Shown in pieces: positions 9,773-18,673 of a DNA stretch of 64,000 nt (the stretch's first letter is position 1; every line of letters begins with the position of its first letter). Below the pieces are notes generated by a model. That model was not told the DNA's origin. It saw nothing but the letters and a program-made list of their open reading frames with translations, and searched no databases. The DNA is from Leyella stercorea (lineage in GTDB: Bacteria; Bacteroidota; Bacteroidia; Bacteroidales; Bacteroidaceae): positions 1 to 64,000 of the forward strand of contig NZ_JAHQUY010000001.1 in the NCBI RefSeq assembly GCF_019052365.1. The letters run 5' to 3'. The translations under genes and the position numbers were made by a program.

Positions 9773-10563
9773 CTTTGTCTCCCACGGATTTCACAGATCT
9801 GCACAGATGTGAGGGTGCTTTCAAGGGGGTGCACTTGTCTCAAGTGCACCAACCGAGCAAAATCGATATTCTCCCACAGATTTCACTCTGCACAGATGTG
9901 AGGGTGCGCAGAATTTAACCACGGATTAAATCGATTAAACGGATGAGCCTTCCAGGGGGTGCACTTGTCTCAAGTGCACCAACCGAGCAATAAGTGCACC
10001 AACCGAGCAATAGGTGCCTTTTGTTTTGTTGGTGCAGTTCTTGCTCTGGCAAGCGGCAAAGCCGAGCGGAGACAGCTGCACCCCCTGGGTTGGCAGCGTG
10101 GGTATGGCAGGAATGCCATACCCTCCTACATCTGTGAACATCCGTGTCATCTGTGGAAGGCTCTTCTCTGCAAGAGGTTCTGTGTGTTCGGTGCATTCCG
10201 TGGGAGCTTCTTCACCGCTTGTTCGGTTGGTGCAGTTCTTGCTCTGGCAAGCGGCAAAGCCGAGCGGAGACAGCTGCACCCCCTGGGTTGGCAGCGTGGG
10301 TATGGCAGGAATGCCATACCCTCCTACATCTGTGAACATCCGTGTCATCTGTGGAAGGCTCTTCTCTGCAAGAGGTTCTGTGTGTTCGGTGCATTCCGTG
10401 GGAGCTTCTTCACCGCTTGTTCGGTTGGTGCAGTTCTTGCTCTGGCAAGCGGCAAAGCCGAGCGGAGACAGCTGCACCCCCTGGCGGAATCCACAGAAGT
10501 AGTGTGCAAATCTCACTACATCACCATCTCACCACCACAACATCCTTTCACCATCTCACCATC
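9773..10563. repeat. Gene-free repeat area between the Cys-rich gene and aroA
   Basis: About 0.8 kb built almost wholly from dispersed repeats. Two copies of a short hairpin, (A)GGGGGTGCACTTGTCTCAAG with its complement arm, sit at 9824-9860 and 9953-9990. Stretches such as CACAGATCTGCACAGATG and GGATTAAATCGATTAAACGG recur in the 12-kb area. The 198-bp tandem duplication (10031-10484) is described separately. The last part (10515-10575) is a CACCATCTCACCATCTCAAC-type low-complexity run that abuts the aroA stop. Reading frames that cross this area are repeat artefacts. Confidence 0.8.
10031..10484. repeat. 198-bp tandem repeat, two full copies plus a 58-bp third
   Basis: The unit begins GGTGCAGTTCTTGCTCTGGC. 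Copies start at 10031, 10229 and 10427, an exact 198-bp spacing; the third stops after about 58 bp at ...GCTGCACCCCCTGG. Each unit contains a long hairpin form of the GTGCA element, with an inner CGGC-AAA-GCCG stem. Because 198 is divisible by three, reading frames stay open through the array, which explains the long spurious frames here. Confidence 0.92.
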
Positions 10564-11811
10564 TCAACACCCTTTCACTTCGAACCCAGCCACCTGCATG
10601 TCCTCCCAATACTGTGGGTACGACTTCGTCACCACCTGCGGCTCGTTGATGCGCAGCCCCGGGAACATAATAGCAGCCGGCGCGAACGCCATCGCCATGC
10701 GGTGGTCGTCGTACGTGTCGATAGGCTCCAGTGTCGGCTCGCAGCGCGTGCCGTCCCAGATGAGCGTGTCGCCGTTCTCGTCGCGCAGCACGAAGCCCAG
10801 CTTGCGTAACTCGCGCTTCAGCGCCTCGATGCGGTCGGTCTCCTTGATGCGCAGCGTAGCCAAGCCCGTGAAGCGGAACGGTATGCCGCGCAGTGCGCAC
10901 GTCACCACCACCGGCTGCGCCAGGTCGGGCACACTGCTGAAGTCGTAGTCGAGACGCGGCAGCATACACTGGTGACTCTTTATGCTCACCGTCGGGAAGC
11001 GCTCGCCCTCTACCGTGCTGTACTTCGTCTTCACGCCCAGCAGCGAGAAGATATATTTCACGATGGAGTCGCCCTGACGCGACGCGTCCATGAGGCCCTT
11101 GAAGCGCACCTCCGACTCGTCGTTCCCTCGCAGCGCCAGCATCTCGTACCAGTAAGCCGCCGCGCTCCAGTCGCTCTCTATCGTGTACTCGTGTCGCTCG
11201 TACGGCTTCGCGTTCACCGTGATGGTGTCCGCGTCGCTCCAGTCGGCGTCCGCCCCGTACTCGCGCATCATCCACAGCGTGAGGTCGATATACGGGCGCG
11301 AGATGGCACCGTCGGTGATGCGCAGCTGCAGTCCGTTCTTCAGCGTCGGCGCAATCATCAGCAGCGCCGAGATATACTGCGAACTGATGTTGCCCGCCAC
11401 CTCTATGTATCCGCCCTCGAGCGTGCGCCCCTTGATGCGCAGCGGCGGATAGCCCTCCTCGCCCAAGTATTCGATGTCAGCGCCCAGATAGCGCAGCGCG
11501 TTCACCAGGATGCCAATCGGACGCTGCTTCATGCGGTCGGTGCCCGTGATGACATGCTCGCCCGGCTGCGTGGCGAGGAACGCCGTGAGGAATCGCATCG
11601 CCGTGCCCGCCCCCTTGATGTCAATCTCGTACGGGCGTCGCTGCATCGCGTCGATGATTACCTCCGTGTCGTCGCACACCGAGAGGTTCTGCGGCAGTAT
11701 GTCGCCGCACGACAGCGCATGAATGATAAGCGCGCGGTTGCTGATGCTTTTTGACGCCGGCAGCGCGATAGTAGCGTTAATAGTCTGGGGTGCTGTTATT
11801 GTATATTGCAT
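10564..11811 (-). CDS. aroA: 3-phosphoshikimate 1-carboxyvinyltransferase (EPSP synthase)
   Basis: 415 aa; joins shikimate-3-phosphate and phosphoenolpyruvate in the chorismate pathway, in the cytosol. Visible family motifs: LPASKSISNRALI near the N-terminus, GAGTAMRFLTAFLA (the LGNAGTAMR equivalent), ISSQYISALLMIAP, and IKETDRIEALKRELRKLG and YDDHRMAMAFAPAA towards the C-terminus. Slightly shorter than the roughly 430-aa norm, as in other Bacteroidota. A monocistronic leftward unit with its own -7 box. Its stop lies exactly where a CACCATCTCAACA repeat begins, so the last two or three residues may be repeat-encoded. Confidence 0.95.
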   Translation of the reverse strand: MQYTITAPQTINATIALPASKSISNRALIIHALSCGDILPQNLSVCDDTEVIIDAMQRRPYEIDIKGAGTAMRFLTAFLATQPGEHVITGTDRMKQRPIGILVNALRYLGADIEYLGEEGYPPLRIKGRTLEGGYIEVAGNISSQYISALLMIAPTLKNGLQLRITDGAISRPYIDLTLWMMREYGADADWSDADTITVNAKPYERHEYTIESDWSAAAYWYEMLALRGNDESEVRFKGLMDASRQGDSIVKYIFSLLGVKTKYSTVEGERFPTVSIKSHQCMLPRLDYDFSSVPDLAQPVVVTCALRGIPFRFTGLATLRIKETDRIEALKRELRKLGFVLRDENGDTLIWDGTRCEPTLEPIDTYDDHRMAMAFAPAAIMFPGLRINEPQVVTKSYPQYWEDMQVAGFEVKGC

Positions 11812-11830
11812 GATGCTGTTTGTTTTTCTT

Positions 11831-11890
11831 TCAATGTTCAGAGTTCGTTTCTCCCAATGTTCAGAGTTCGTTTCTCTATATGCAAAGTTA
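11831..11890 (-). promoter_or_regulatory. aroA leader: candidate -7 box and 23-bp duplication
   Basis: Read leftwards, TAACTTTG at 11883-11890 matches the -7 consensus. Between it and the start codon the 23-bp block CAATGTTCAGAGTTCGTTTC (plus flanks) occurs twice head to tail, at 11831-11853 and 11854-11876, so it sits inside the presumed 5' leader. Confidence 0.5.
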
Positions 11891-13174
11891 CGAAAACTAT
11901 TCCAAACTATCGCTCAAAGCATTGAAAACAAAAACTATATTGTGTTATTTTTTTACAACGCGGATTCATCTGATTCATCTGATTTACAGCGCACCCTAAC
12001 AATATATTTTTTTACAACGGATTTATCTGATTAATCGGATTTTCTGAGCACCCATCCGTAGCGGAGGTATCCTGCCTCCGCAGCACGTAGCAACACATAT
12101 TCAATCGTAATCTATTGAACACGAATCTCCCGAATCCGTTCAATCAGCTTAATCCGCGTTAAGTTCCTTCGCACACTAACATCTGTGCAGAGTGAAATCT
12201 GTGTGAGGAAAGAGATTCCCACAGAACGCACGGAACTCACAGAACCTCTTGCAGAGAAAAGCCTCCCACAGATGGCACAGATGTTCACAGATGTAGGGAG
12301 GCACACGAAATTCGTGTTATTCGCGTAATTCGTGTTCGTCCATCTCTCAGCAATCGTCTTCCGTGTATTCAGCGTGTTCTGTGGGCGACCTCTCACATCC
12401 AATATGTTTCTACCACGAATAGCACGAATAGCACGAATGTAGGAGGGCCGCGGCGGAGGCAGGATACCTCCGCTACTATAAAATCCGTTCAATCGGTTCA
12501 ATCCGTTGTTGAAAATCCCAAGCAGCAGGAACCCGTTCAATCGGTTTAATCCGTTGTTCAATCCCTGCGCACCCTAACATCTGTGTCCATCCGTGCCATC
12601 TGTGGGAGAACATCCTCCTAAGAGTAATTCGTGGTCGCTCATCCCATCGAAATTCGCAGTAAAATTCTTTCCGCCAACCACGTAACTTGCTCACGCCATA
12701 TTGACCACCCGACTTCCGCGCGAATCCCCATTCTAGAGATTACCGCTGCGCTTTCCGAGTCTTTTCGCCGCCTCGAACCAACCCCTTCCAAGCCGATTTT
12801 GTCCAAAATTTAGGTTTTTCCTCACTTTTCCCATGTTTTTCAGTAGTTTTTCGCTGTTTTTTGCCAACTTATCGTGGGCTTTTACCATGTAAAAGCATAG
12901 GTTTTACCCAGTAAAAGCATAGCTCTTACCATGTAAAGTCTCACGATAAGTTTGCGAAGCGTGAAAAACGCCCCTTTTAAAACCCCTCAAAAATCCGTCC
13001 GCCCCCTTTCTTTCTTCATTTTCCTCGCACTCCTGAGCGGTAAAATAGACTATTTTCGGGCTGTAGCAAATAGTATGCCACACACGCGAGTGAAATTAAA
13101 CGAGCAGAGCACGCCGCATGCTGTAGCGGAGGTCTTGGAACAACCTCGGCACCAAGCCGAACATTAACAGAAGA
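11891..13174. repeat. 1.3-kb gene-free repeat graveyard upstream of the Wadjet operon
   Basis: No gene is supported. The area is a mosaic of repeats also seen near 10 kb but partly inverted: ACAGATGTTCACAGATG blocks, AATCCGTTCAATCGGTT runs (12481-12560), and GTAGCGGAGGT hairpins at about 12058-12086, 12447-12475 and, degenerate, 13119-13150. An inverted-repeat-bracketed 22-bp array lies at 12866-12952. From about 12630 the composition is more AT-rich and non-repetitive. Confidence 0.75.
12866..12952. repeat. Inverted-repeat-bracketed array of 22-bp hairpin units
   Basis: Perfect 11-bp inverted repeats AACTTATCGTG (12866-12876) and CACGATAAGTT (12942-12952) enclose three units spaced exactly 22 bp (starting 12879, 12901, 12923). 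Each unit is a small hairpin of the form CTTTTACCATGTAAAAG. It lies about 220 bp upstream of the jetA promoter. Confidence 0.85.
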
Positions 13175-13209
13175 TTTGTGCGTTCGTTCGCAAAATTTTC
13201 GTAATTTTG
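13175..13209 (+). promoter_or_regulatory. Candidate jetA promoter
   Basis: TTTG at 13175-13178 and TAATTTTG at 13202-13209 match the -33 and -7 boxes, though the 23-bp spacing is longer than the usual 19-21. It is 44 bp upstream of the jetA start. Confidence 0.5.
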
Positions 13210-13252
13210 TAATCAGACAAAAGAAAATAAAAAACGAGACAAATAAAACAAA

Positions 13253-14467
13253 ATGGACACATCATCTCATTTTCATTCTCTCGAAGAGCTTATACGCGCT
13301 TTAGATAGAGAACGTAAGTTGCTGGATGGGTTGTTTCAAGACCGCAAACGACTTTCGTTCCGTTACGACTTGGCACGTGATCTTGCCGCAAAGAAGGATG
13401 AGAGTTTGGAGTTTCTACGGAGGTTTGGAGTTATCAGGGACAATGGCGACTTCATCGAGTTGGAGGATGTATATCTGAAATTCTTCGAAGATGTGCTCGA
13501 AGTGAACGAAGAAATAAACGTAGCAAGTGTGAAGGAGAGCATAGGCAGCCTGAATGCAGCTATCGACTATTATCAAAACGAGTCCGACCCAAAACGTAAA
13601 TATGGATATCTGAATGATGTGAAACGCATTCTGAAAAACATTTCGCTAACCACCTTGCGAAACGTAATAGACTTGAAACGCAATATCGACAACACATACA
13701 AGAACGAGCCAAACTTCGCCATCAAGAAAATGAAGTTGGTGCATTTGGACAAGAAACGCAAGGATATTGCAGCTCTTATAAACGAATGCGAAAAGGTGAT
13801 AAACGAGAAGCAGTACACTTTCTTTATAGAGGCTATGGATGTGCAACTTAAAGAAATTGTGATTGACGTAAAGCTGCAGCTAAAGGAAGTGTATCACAAT
13901 CTTTTGGAACTCGACCGACAGATTATCCTCTATCTTAGTCTGATAAAGTATCAGAGCCAACTTTTTGAGAAGGTACAGAAGCTGAAATATCTGCGCGACC
14001 AAATGCTGCTCGACACTAACACGGACATAAAGGCAAAGATGGCTGCAAGAAATCCTGTATGGATGGAGCCCCGACCGAGATATACGCTGAAAGTTTCGCT
14101 ATCCATGCTACGTACGTCTGACGTCGGATTAAAGATATTGCAGGACGTAGCCAAAGGCAAAGGTAACGACCGATTGCGTAAAGGCAATCTTGCCGACCCG
14201 TTTACGGAAGACGAATTGAAGGAACAGCAGCATGTGCTGCAAATGGTAGATGTACACGAGGTGAAGAACGCATTCATGGCATCTGGTGACAACCTGTTCC
14301 ACTTCGTAATGAACTACTCGGGATACCGCAAACAGATGACAGAGGAGGAGAAACTTGTGTTGTTCTGTCAGATAGCTGCACAATATCTCGACAACCTATC
14401 TATTAGTGAAGAATACCGTTGCCACAATGGTATTGAATACCCATTGATCTATCCAAAAATTGCTTAA
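13253..14467 (+). CDS. jetA: Wadjet JetA-like (MukF/MksF-type) kleisin subunit
   Basis: 404 aa. Called mainly from position: first of four genes ordered as kleisin, KITE, SMC-like ATPase and TOPRIM nuclease, the Wadjet (JetABCD, also MksFEBG/EptABCD) layout. The N-terminus looks like a winged helix (LEFLRRFGVIRDNGDF followed by IELEDVYLKFF), a long helical middle fits a kleisin linker, and the C-terminal part is a second small domain. In Wadjet the kleisin bridges the SMC heads. Five bases separate it from jetB. A/T-rich codons contrast with the GC-rich neighbours. Type assignment within Wadjet is not possible by eye. Confidence 0.72.
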   Translation: MDTSSHFHSLEELIRALDRERKLLDGLFQDRKRLSFRYDLARDLAAKKDESLEFLRRFGVIRDNGDFIELEDVYLKFFEDVLEVNEEINVASVKESIGSLNAAIDYYQNESDPKRKYGYLNDVKRILKNISLTTLRNVIDLKRNIDNTYKNEPNFAIKKMKLVHLDKKRKDIAALINECEKVINEKQYTFFIEAMDVQLKEIVIDVKLQLKEVYHNLLELDRQIILYLSLIKYQSQLFEKVQKLKYLRDQMLLDTNTDIKAKMAARNPVWMEPRPRYTLKVSLSMLRTSDVGLKILQDVAKGKGNDRLRKGNLADPFTEDELKEQQHVLQMVDVHEVKNAFMASGDNLFHFVMNYSGYRKQMTEEEKLVLFCQIAAQYLDNLSISEEYRCHNGIEYPLIYPKIA

Positions 14468-14472
14468 CAAAC

Positions 14473-15018
14473 ATGCGCTATACAAAAGAAATATTTGAAA
14501 TACTTAGCAGAGGTGGATTCATATCGCAAAACTCCATCTCTCCACAACGTACGCACCTTTATGATGCTATAGAGGACGATTTCCAACAATATCAGGAATA
14601 CTTTGAGGGCATAGGCTTCTTGCTCGAAGGTGGAAATGGTTACTACTATTTCTCTCGTTCTGAGAGCAAAGTGGAACTGGCAGACAAGGTGCAACGTATG
14701 GCCGATTGGATTGACCGTATAGATTTCCTCAAGACGTTCAATACTGCCTTTGGGTCAGGATTCTCCTTCCGTAAATCGAATATTCTTGAAAAATTCTCGA
14801 GTGACATAGAGTTGAAAGAAAAGGCACGACATCTTTATACTGAATTAAAGACTAACGACGATAAAATAGATAAACTAATTGGCGACTTGGATCGACAAGG
14901 CTTTGTGGAACTTGAAAATGAGCTCGACAGCACATACAAGGTGACCGCAGCTTTTCATTATATAGAAGAACTTATAGATTGTCTCACCATAATAGACACC
15001 GAAACAGAACAAGCATGA
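14473..15018 (+). CDS. jetB: Wadjet JetB-like (MukE/MksE-type) KITE subunit
   Basis: 181 aa. Two winged-helix-like segments are suggested: FEILSRGGFISQ near the N-terminus, followed by FFEGIGFLL-like strand and GNGYYYFSR, and LDRQGFVELENELDSTY near the C-terminus. This fits a MukE-like protein of usual size that binds the kleisin and DNA. Its stop overlaps the jetC start by four bases (ATGA, 15015-15018), so the two are translationally coupled. The identification depends largely on the flanking jetA, jetC and jetD. Confidence 0.7.
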   Translation: MRYTKEIFEILSRGGFISQNSISPQRTHLYDAIEDDFQQYQEYFEGIGFLLEGGNGYYYFSRSESKVELADKVQRMADWIDRIDFLKTFNTAFGSGFSFRKSNILEKFSSDIELKEKARHLYTELKTNDDKIDKLIGDLDRQGFVELENELDSTYKVTAAFHYIEELIDCLTIIDTETEQA

Positions 15019-18000
15019 GAGCATTACGCAAGATAGTATTTATTAACAGCGCACACATTCGCTATGCCGAAGTGCGTGTGGACGGAAATGTGCATTTTAT
15101 TGGCACTCAAGGTGTGGGCAAGAGCACTTTGCTACGCGCAATCCTCTTCTTTTATAATGCCGACAAACTGCATCTTGGTATACCTAAGGAGATGAAATCG
15201 TTCGACGAGTTCTATCTGCCTCATGCCAACTCGTATATAGTGTACGAAGTGGAACATGAGCACGGACCTTTCTGTATATTGACATTCCGTTCGTCGGGAC
15301 GTGCCTGCTACCGCTTCATTGACAGCGAATACAAGAAAGAATGGCTTGTAGACAATAATGGTGAGGTAACCGCTGAAAGTAAGGTGATTCGCGAGCGCTT
15401 AGGCAACTGCTATATGAGTAAAATTATTGACCGATATGAGCAATATCGCGACATACTCTATGGCAACAAGCAGGCTGTAGGTAAGGAGTTCGCACGATTC
15501 CAATTGATGGAGACAAACCGTTATCAGAATATTCCGCGAAGTATTCAAAACGTATTTCTTAACTCGCGACTGGATGCCAACTTTATAAAGGATATCATTA
15601 TACGCTCTATGAGCGAAGAAGAGGCTAATATAGATCTTGGATATTTCCGTCGTCAGGTGGCTGACTTCGAGCAAGAGTATAAAGACATATCATGCTGGTA
15701 TAAGCTAAACCCAAAAGGCGAATCGGCTGTACGCAAACAGGCTGATAATGTGCTGAATGCTTATCACGAACTGCTGTATATGAAACAGCAGATAAGCGAG
15801 TTGTGTGGCGAACTGAACTATGCAGTACGCACATCTCATGAGCGTCTGCCTTTGGTAGAAAACAAAATATTGGAACTCGAAGAGTCACAGAACAAGACCA
15901 AACAATTGCTTGCTGAAATACAGCAAGATTTCGACCGTGAGAAGTCGCGTCTAAACCAAGAACAAGGTGTTGTAAACAACAATATCAAACGACTGAAGGA
16001 TAGCAAAAAGTTTTATGCCGACCAACATATAGAGGATGTTCTGAAAAGACATAGCCAAGAGCAAATGTTGAAGGTAAAGCTCGAAGGAGACAAGGCCAAA
16101 TTAGCAGAGCTTACAGCACGCTTTAATGATGTCACGGCTAAATATAAAATCTTGCGTCAGAATGTTGAAAACCAGTTCAAGAACTATGAACTGTCGCAGA
16201 ACGAAAAAATAAATAAACTTATTCAGGGTAAATTGCAAGCAGATGAACGTTTGTTGGTAGAACACAATAATCACCGGAAAGAGATTGATGCTGCTTTTAC
16301 AGACAAGTTAACTCTTGCAAACAACAAAATCGCAGAACTCAAAGATGAGAAAGTCGAAGTTGAAAAAGAAATTCTCAAACTGAAATACTTGCAACCTTAC
16401 AAGGCAGAACAGGATGCGTTGAGAAAAAAACAGAATGATCTGACTATACGCAAGAATGAACTCGGTGGTCTGATATCCACAGCAGAAGCTAATATCGGCA
16501 AGCTGCAGACTGAATACGAAAAGCAAGAGTCTGGCATTTTGGCTGAAAGCAAACGAAAGAAAGAGGCAAAGCAGCAGGAAATTAATTTGGTTTCAGAAAA
16601 GTTGGCTGATATAGAACGACTGTTGGCTCGTACCAAAGGTTCGTTATACGAATGGTTGGAGGAGAACAAAACGGACTGGGAACATAATATCGGCAAAGTT
16701 ATAAATGAGGATAGTGTGCTTTATCGAACAGGATTGCATCCGCAAAAGGATGATGGAATTTCAATGTTCGGAGTTAAACTTGATCTTACAGACTTGCCAC
16801 TTTCAGTGCGTAAGCCATCACAGTTGAAGGAAGAAAAAAATGTATTGGAAGGCACTCTTAAAACACTGAAGACTGAATACGCTTCGTTACATGAGTATGA
16901 GGAAAAGCAGATCGAGGAACTGAAACATGTATTCGTTCCAAAGATAAAAGAATTGCGTCAGCAGAAATCTTTATATGAAACAGAACTGCGTTCAATTCCA
17001 CAGAAACAAAAAGGCATACAGGTGGAGATTGAAGAATATGCAGATAAGGCAAAACAAGAATTAGATGAAAAGAACAAACAACAGGAGATTTATCTGCAAG
17101 ATATTGCTCACCGTCTGCTGAATGCAGAATCAGAACATGCCAAAATTACTGCAGAAAAGGAAAAGCAATTTGATTCTGAAGAAAATAGATACCAGAAAGC
17201 AAGTAGAGAGGCTCTGCAAAAGCACGAGCAGAAGGTGGCAGAAATACATGCAGATATCAAGCAGGAAAAACTGAAATCAGAAAATGAACTGGAACTGCTC
17301 AAGGTTCAAGAACTTAACGAACTGCATGGACGTGGTGCTGATACACGCTTGGTTGAGGAGTGTAAAAACTCTATACAAACAATAGAAAGCGAGCTGAAAT
17401 ATATAGAAGATAATAAGCGACTCGTGTTTGCTTACCAACGTGACAAAGAGGAACTGTTCGACCGTGAGGATGAATTCAACGCTCAAAAGAAACGTCTTGC
17501 AGATAAATTACAGCAACTAAGCGATAAGTACAATCAGCGCAAGCAGAAACATAACGACACGCTGCATTCTTTAGAAAAAGAACTTGCAGACCGACGTAAG
17601 GAAAAAAGTCATATTGATGAAAACTTGGAGAAAGCAAGAGATTTCATCAATAACGAGAGTTTGTGTCCTCCAATTTTGGTAGATACGCCTGAACGTGAGA
17701 CTCTGCTTGCTCCAAGCCAAGCTGTTGATGAGTTGACAAGCATTATTGTATCACGTCAGAAAAACTTCGACAAATTCAAAGGATGCGTTAATATCTTCAA
17801 AGCTAACTTCTCTGTTAAGAATACATTCCATTTCCGTATGGAACTTTCTGTCGACGAAGATTACCTCGACTTTGCAAACAATCTTGACGACTTCATTGCC
17901 AATAGCAAGATTGAGGAATACCGCCGTCGAACCAGTGAGCGTTACTTAGACATATTGAATCGTGTATCAAAGGAAATGGGCGAATTGACAAAGCACGAAT

Positions 18001-18662
18001 CTGATGTTGAAAAGATAATACGTGATATCAATAGCGACTTCAAGGAACGCAACTTTGCAGGAGTCATCAAGCTTATTGCCCTTCGGTCTGTACCTTCGGC
18101 TGACAAGATGGTGCAACTGATGAAGCGTATAAAGGATTTCAATGACGAAAATCAATTTGCAATGGGCGAACTCAATCTCTTCTCGTCGGCAAATCGTGAA
18201 GATACGAATCAAAAGGCTGTAGCACATCTGCTCGACTTTATGAAATCGCTCGTTGATAACCCACAACGACAATACCTCACGCTCTCCGATCTCTTCCAGT
18301 TGCAGTTCCGCATAGGTGAGAATGACAACGATACGGGATGGGTAGACAAACTGTCGCATGTAGGCAGCGAAGGAACAGATACGCTGGTTAAAGCTATGAT
18401 AAACATCATGCTTATAAATGTATTCAAAGGAAAAGTGAGCCGTAAATTCGACGATTTCCGCATACATTGTATGATGGATGAGATTGGTAAACTACATCCG
18501 CAGAACGTGAAAGGCATACTTGACTTTGGTAATGCTCGAAATATTCTGCTAATTAATTCCTCGCCAACTACATACAATGTCTCTGACTATCGCTATACTT
18601 ACTTGTTGAGCAAGGATGGCAAATCGCAAACGATTGTACGTCCGTTAATTTCGCAACAATAA
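15015..18662 (+). CDS. jetC: Wadjet JetC-like SMC/MukB-type ATPase
   Basis: 1215 aa. Walker A GTQGVGKST at residues 30-38; very long coiled coils from about 250 to 950, broken by a hinge-like segment around 550-620; a signature-like VGSEGTD near 1116; Walker B MMDE with Asp1155-Glu1156. This is the DNA-loop-extruding motor of Wadjet, which recognises small circular DNA. The ATG at 15015 is chosen because it gives the overlap with jetB and because the true N-terminus is MRALRKIVFINSAHIRY; upstream residues read out of jetB. Strongly Lys/Glu-rich and A/T-rich. Confidence 0.88.
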   Translation: MRALRKIVFINSAHIRYAEVRVDGNVHFIGTQGVGKSTLLRAILFFYNADKLHLGIPKEMKSFDEFYLPHANSYIVYEVEHEHGPFCILTFRSSGRACYRFIDSEYKKEWLVDNNGEVTAESKVIRERLGNCYMSKIIDRYEQYRDILYGNKQAVGKEFARFQLMETNRYQNIPRSIQNVFLNSRLDANFIKDIIIRSMSEEEANIDLGYFRRQVADFEQEYKDISCWYKLNPKGESAVRKQADNVLNAYHELLYMKQQISELCGELNYAVRTSHERLPLVENKILELEESQNKTKQLLAEIQQDFDREKSRLNQEQGVVNNNIKRLKDSKKFYADQHIEDVLKRHSQEQMLKVKLEGDKAKLAELTARFNDVTAKYKILRQNVENQFKNYELSQNEKINKLIQGKLQADERLLVEHNNHRKEIDAAFTDKLTLANNKIAELKDEKVEVEKEILKLKYLQPYKAEQDALRKKQNDLTIRKNELGGLISTAEANIGKLQTEYEKQESGILAESKRKKEAKQQEINLVSEKLADIERLLARTKGSLYEWLEENKTDWEHNIGKVINEDSVLYRTGLHPQKDDGISMFGVKLDLTDLPLSVRKPSQLKEEKNVLEGTLKTLKTEYASLHEYEEKQIEELKHVFVPKIKELRQQKSLYETELRSIPQKQKGIQVEIEEYADKAKQELDEKNKQQEIYLQDIAHRLLNAESEHAKITAEKEKQFDSEENRYQKASREALQKHEQKVAEIHADIKQEKLKSENELELLKVQELNELHGRGADTRLVEECKNSIQTIESELKYIEDNKRLVFAYQRDKEELFDREDEFNAQKKRLADKLQQLSDKYNQRKQKHNDTLHSLEKELADRRKEKSHIDENLEKARDFINNESLCPPILVDTPERETLLAPSQAVDELTSIIVSRQKNFDKFKGCVNIFKANFSVKNTFHFRMELSVDEDYLDFANNLDDFIANSKIEEYRRRTSERYLDILNRVSKEMGELTKHESDVEKIIRDINSDFKERNFAGVIKLIALRSVPSADKMVQLMKRIKDFNDENQFAMGELNLFSSANREDTNQKAVAHLLDFMKSLVDNPQRQYLTLSDLFQLQFRIGENDNDTGWVDKLSHVGSEGTDTLVKAMINIMLINVFKGKVSRKFDDFRIHCMMDEIGKLHPQNVKGILDFGNARNILLINSSPTTYNVSDYRYTYLLSKDGKSQTIVRPLISQQ

Positions 18663-18673
18663 ATAAAATAGAA

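Noticed and set aside
9935..10948. Open frames of 193, 162 and 329 codons across the 10-kb area
   Set aside because: They arise because the repeat unit is 198 bp, a multiple of three; the peptides repeat exactly and run into aroA on the wrong strand.
11812..13252. A decayed insertion sequence or prophage remnant upstream of jetA
   Set aside because: No transposase or integrase fragments were seen in any frame; the area is made of short repeats only.
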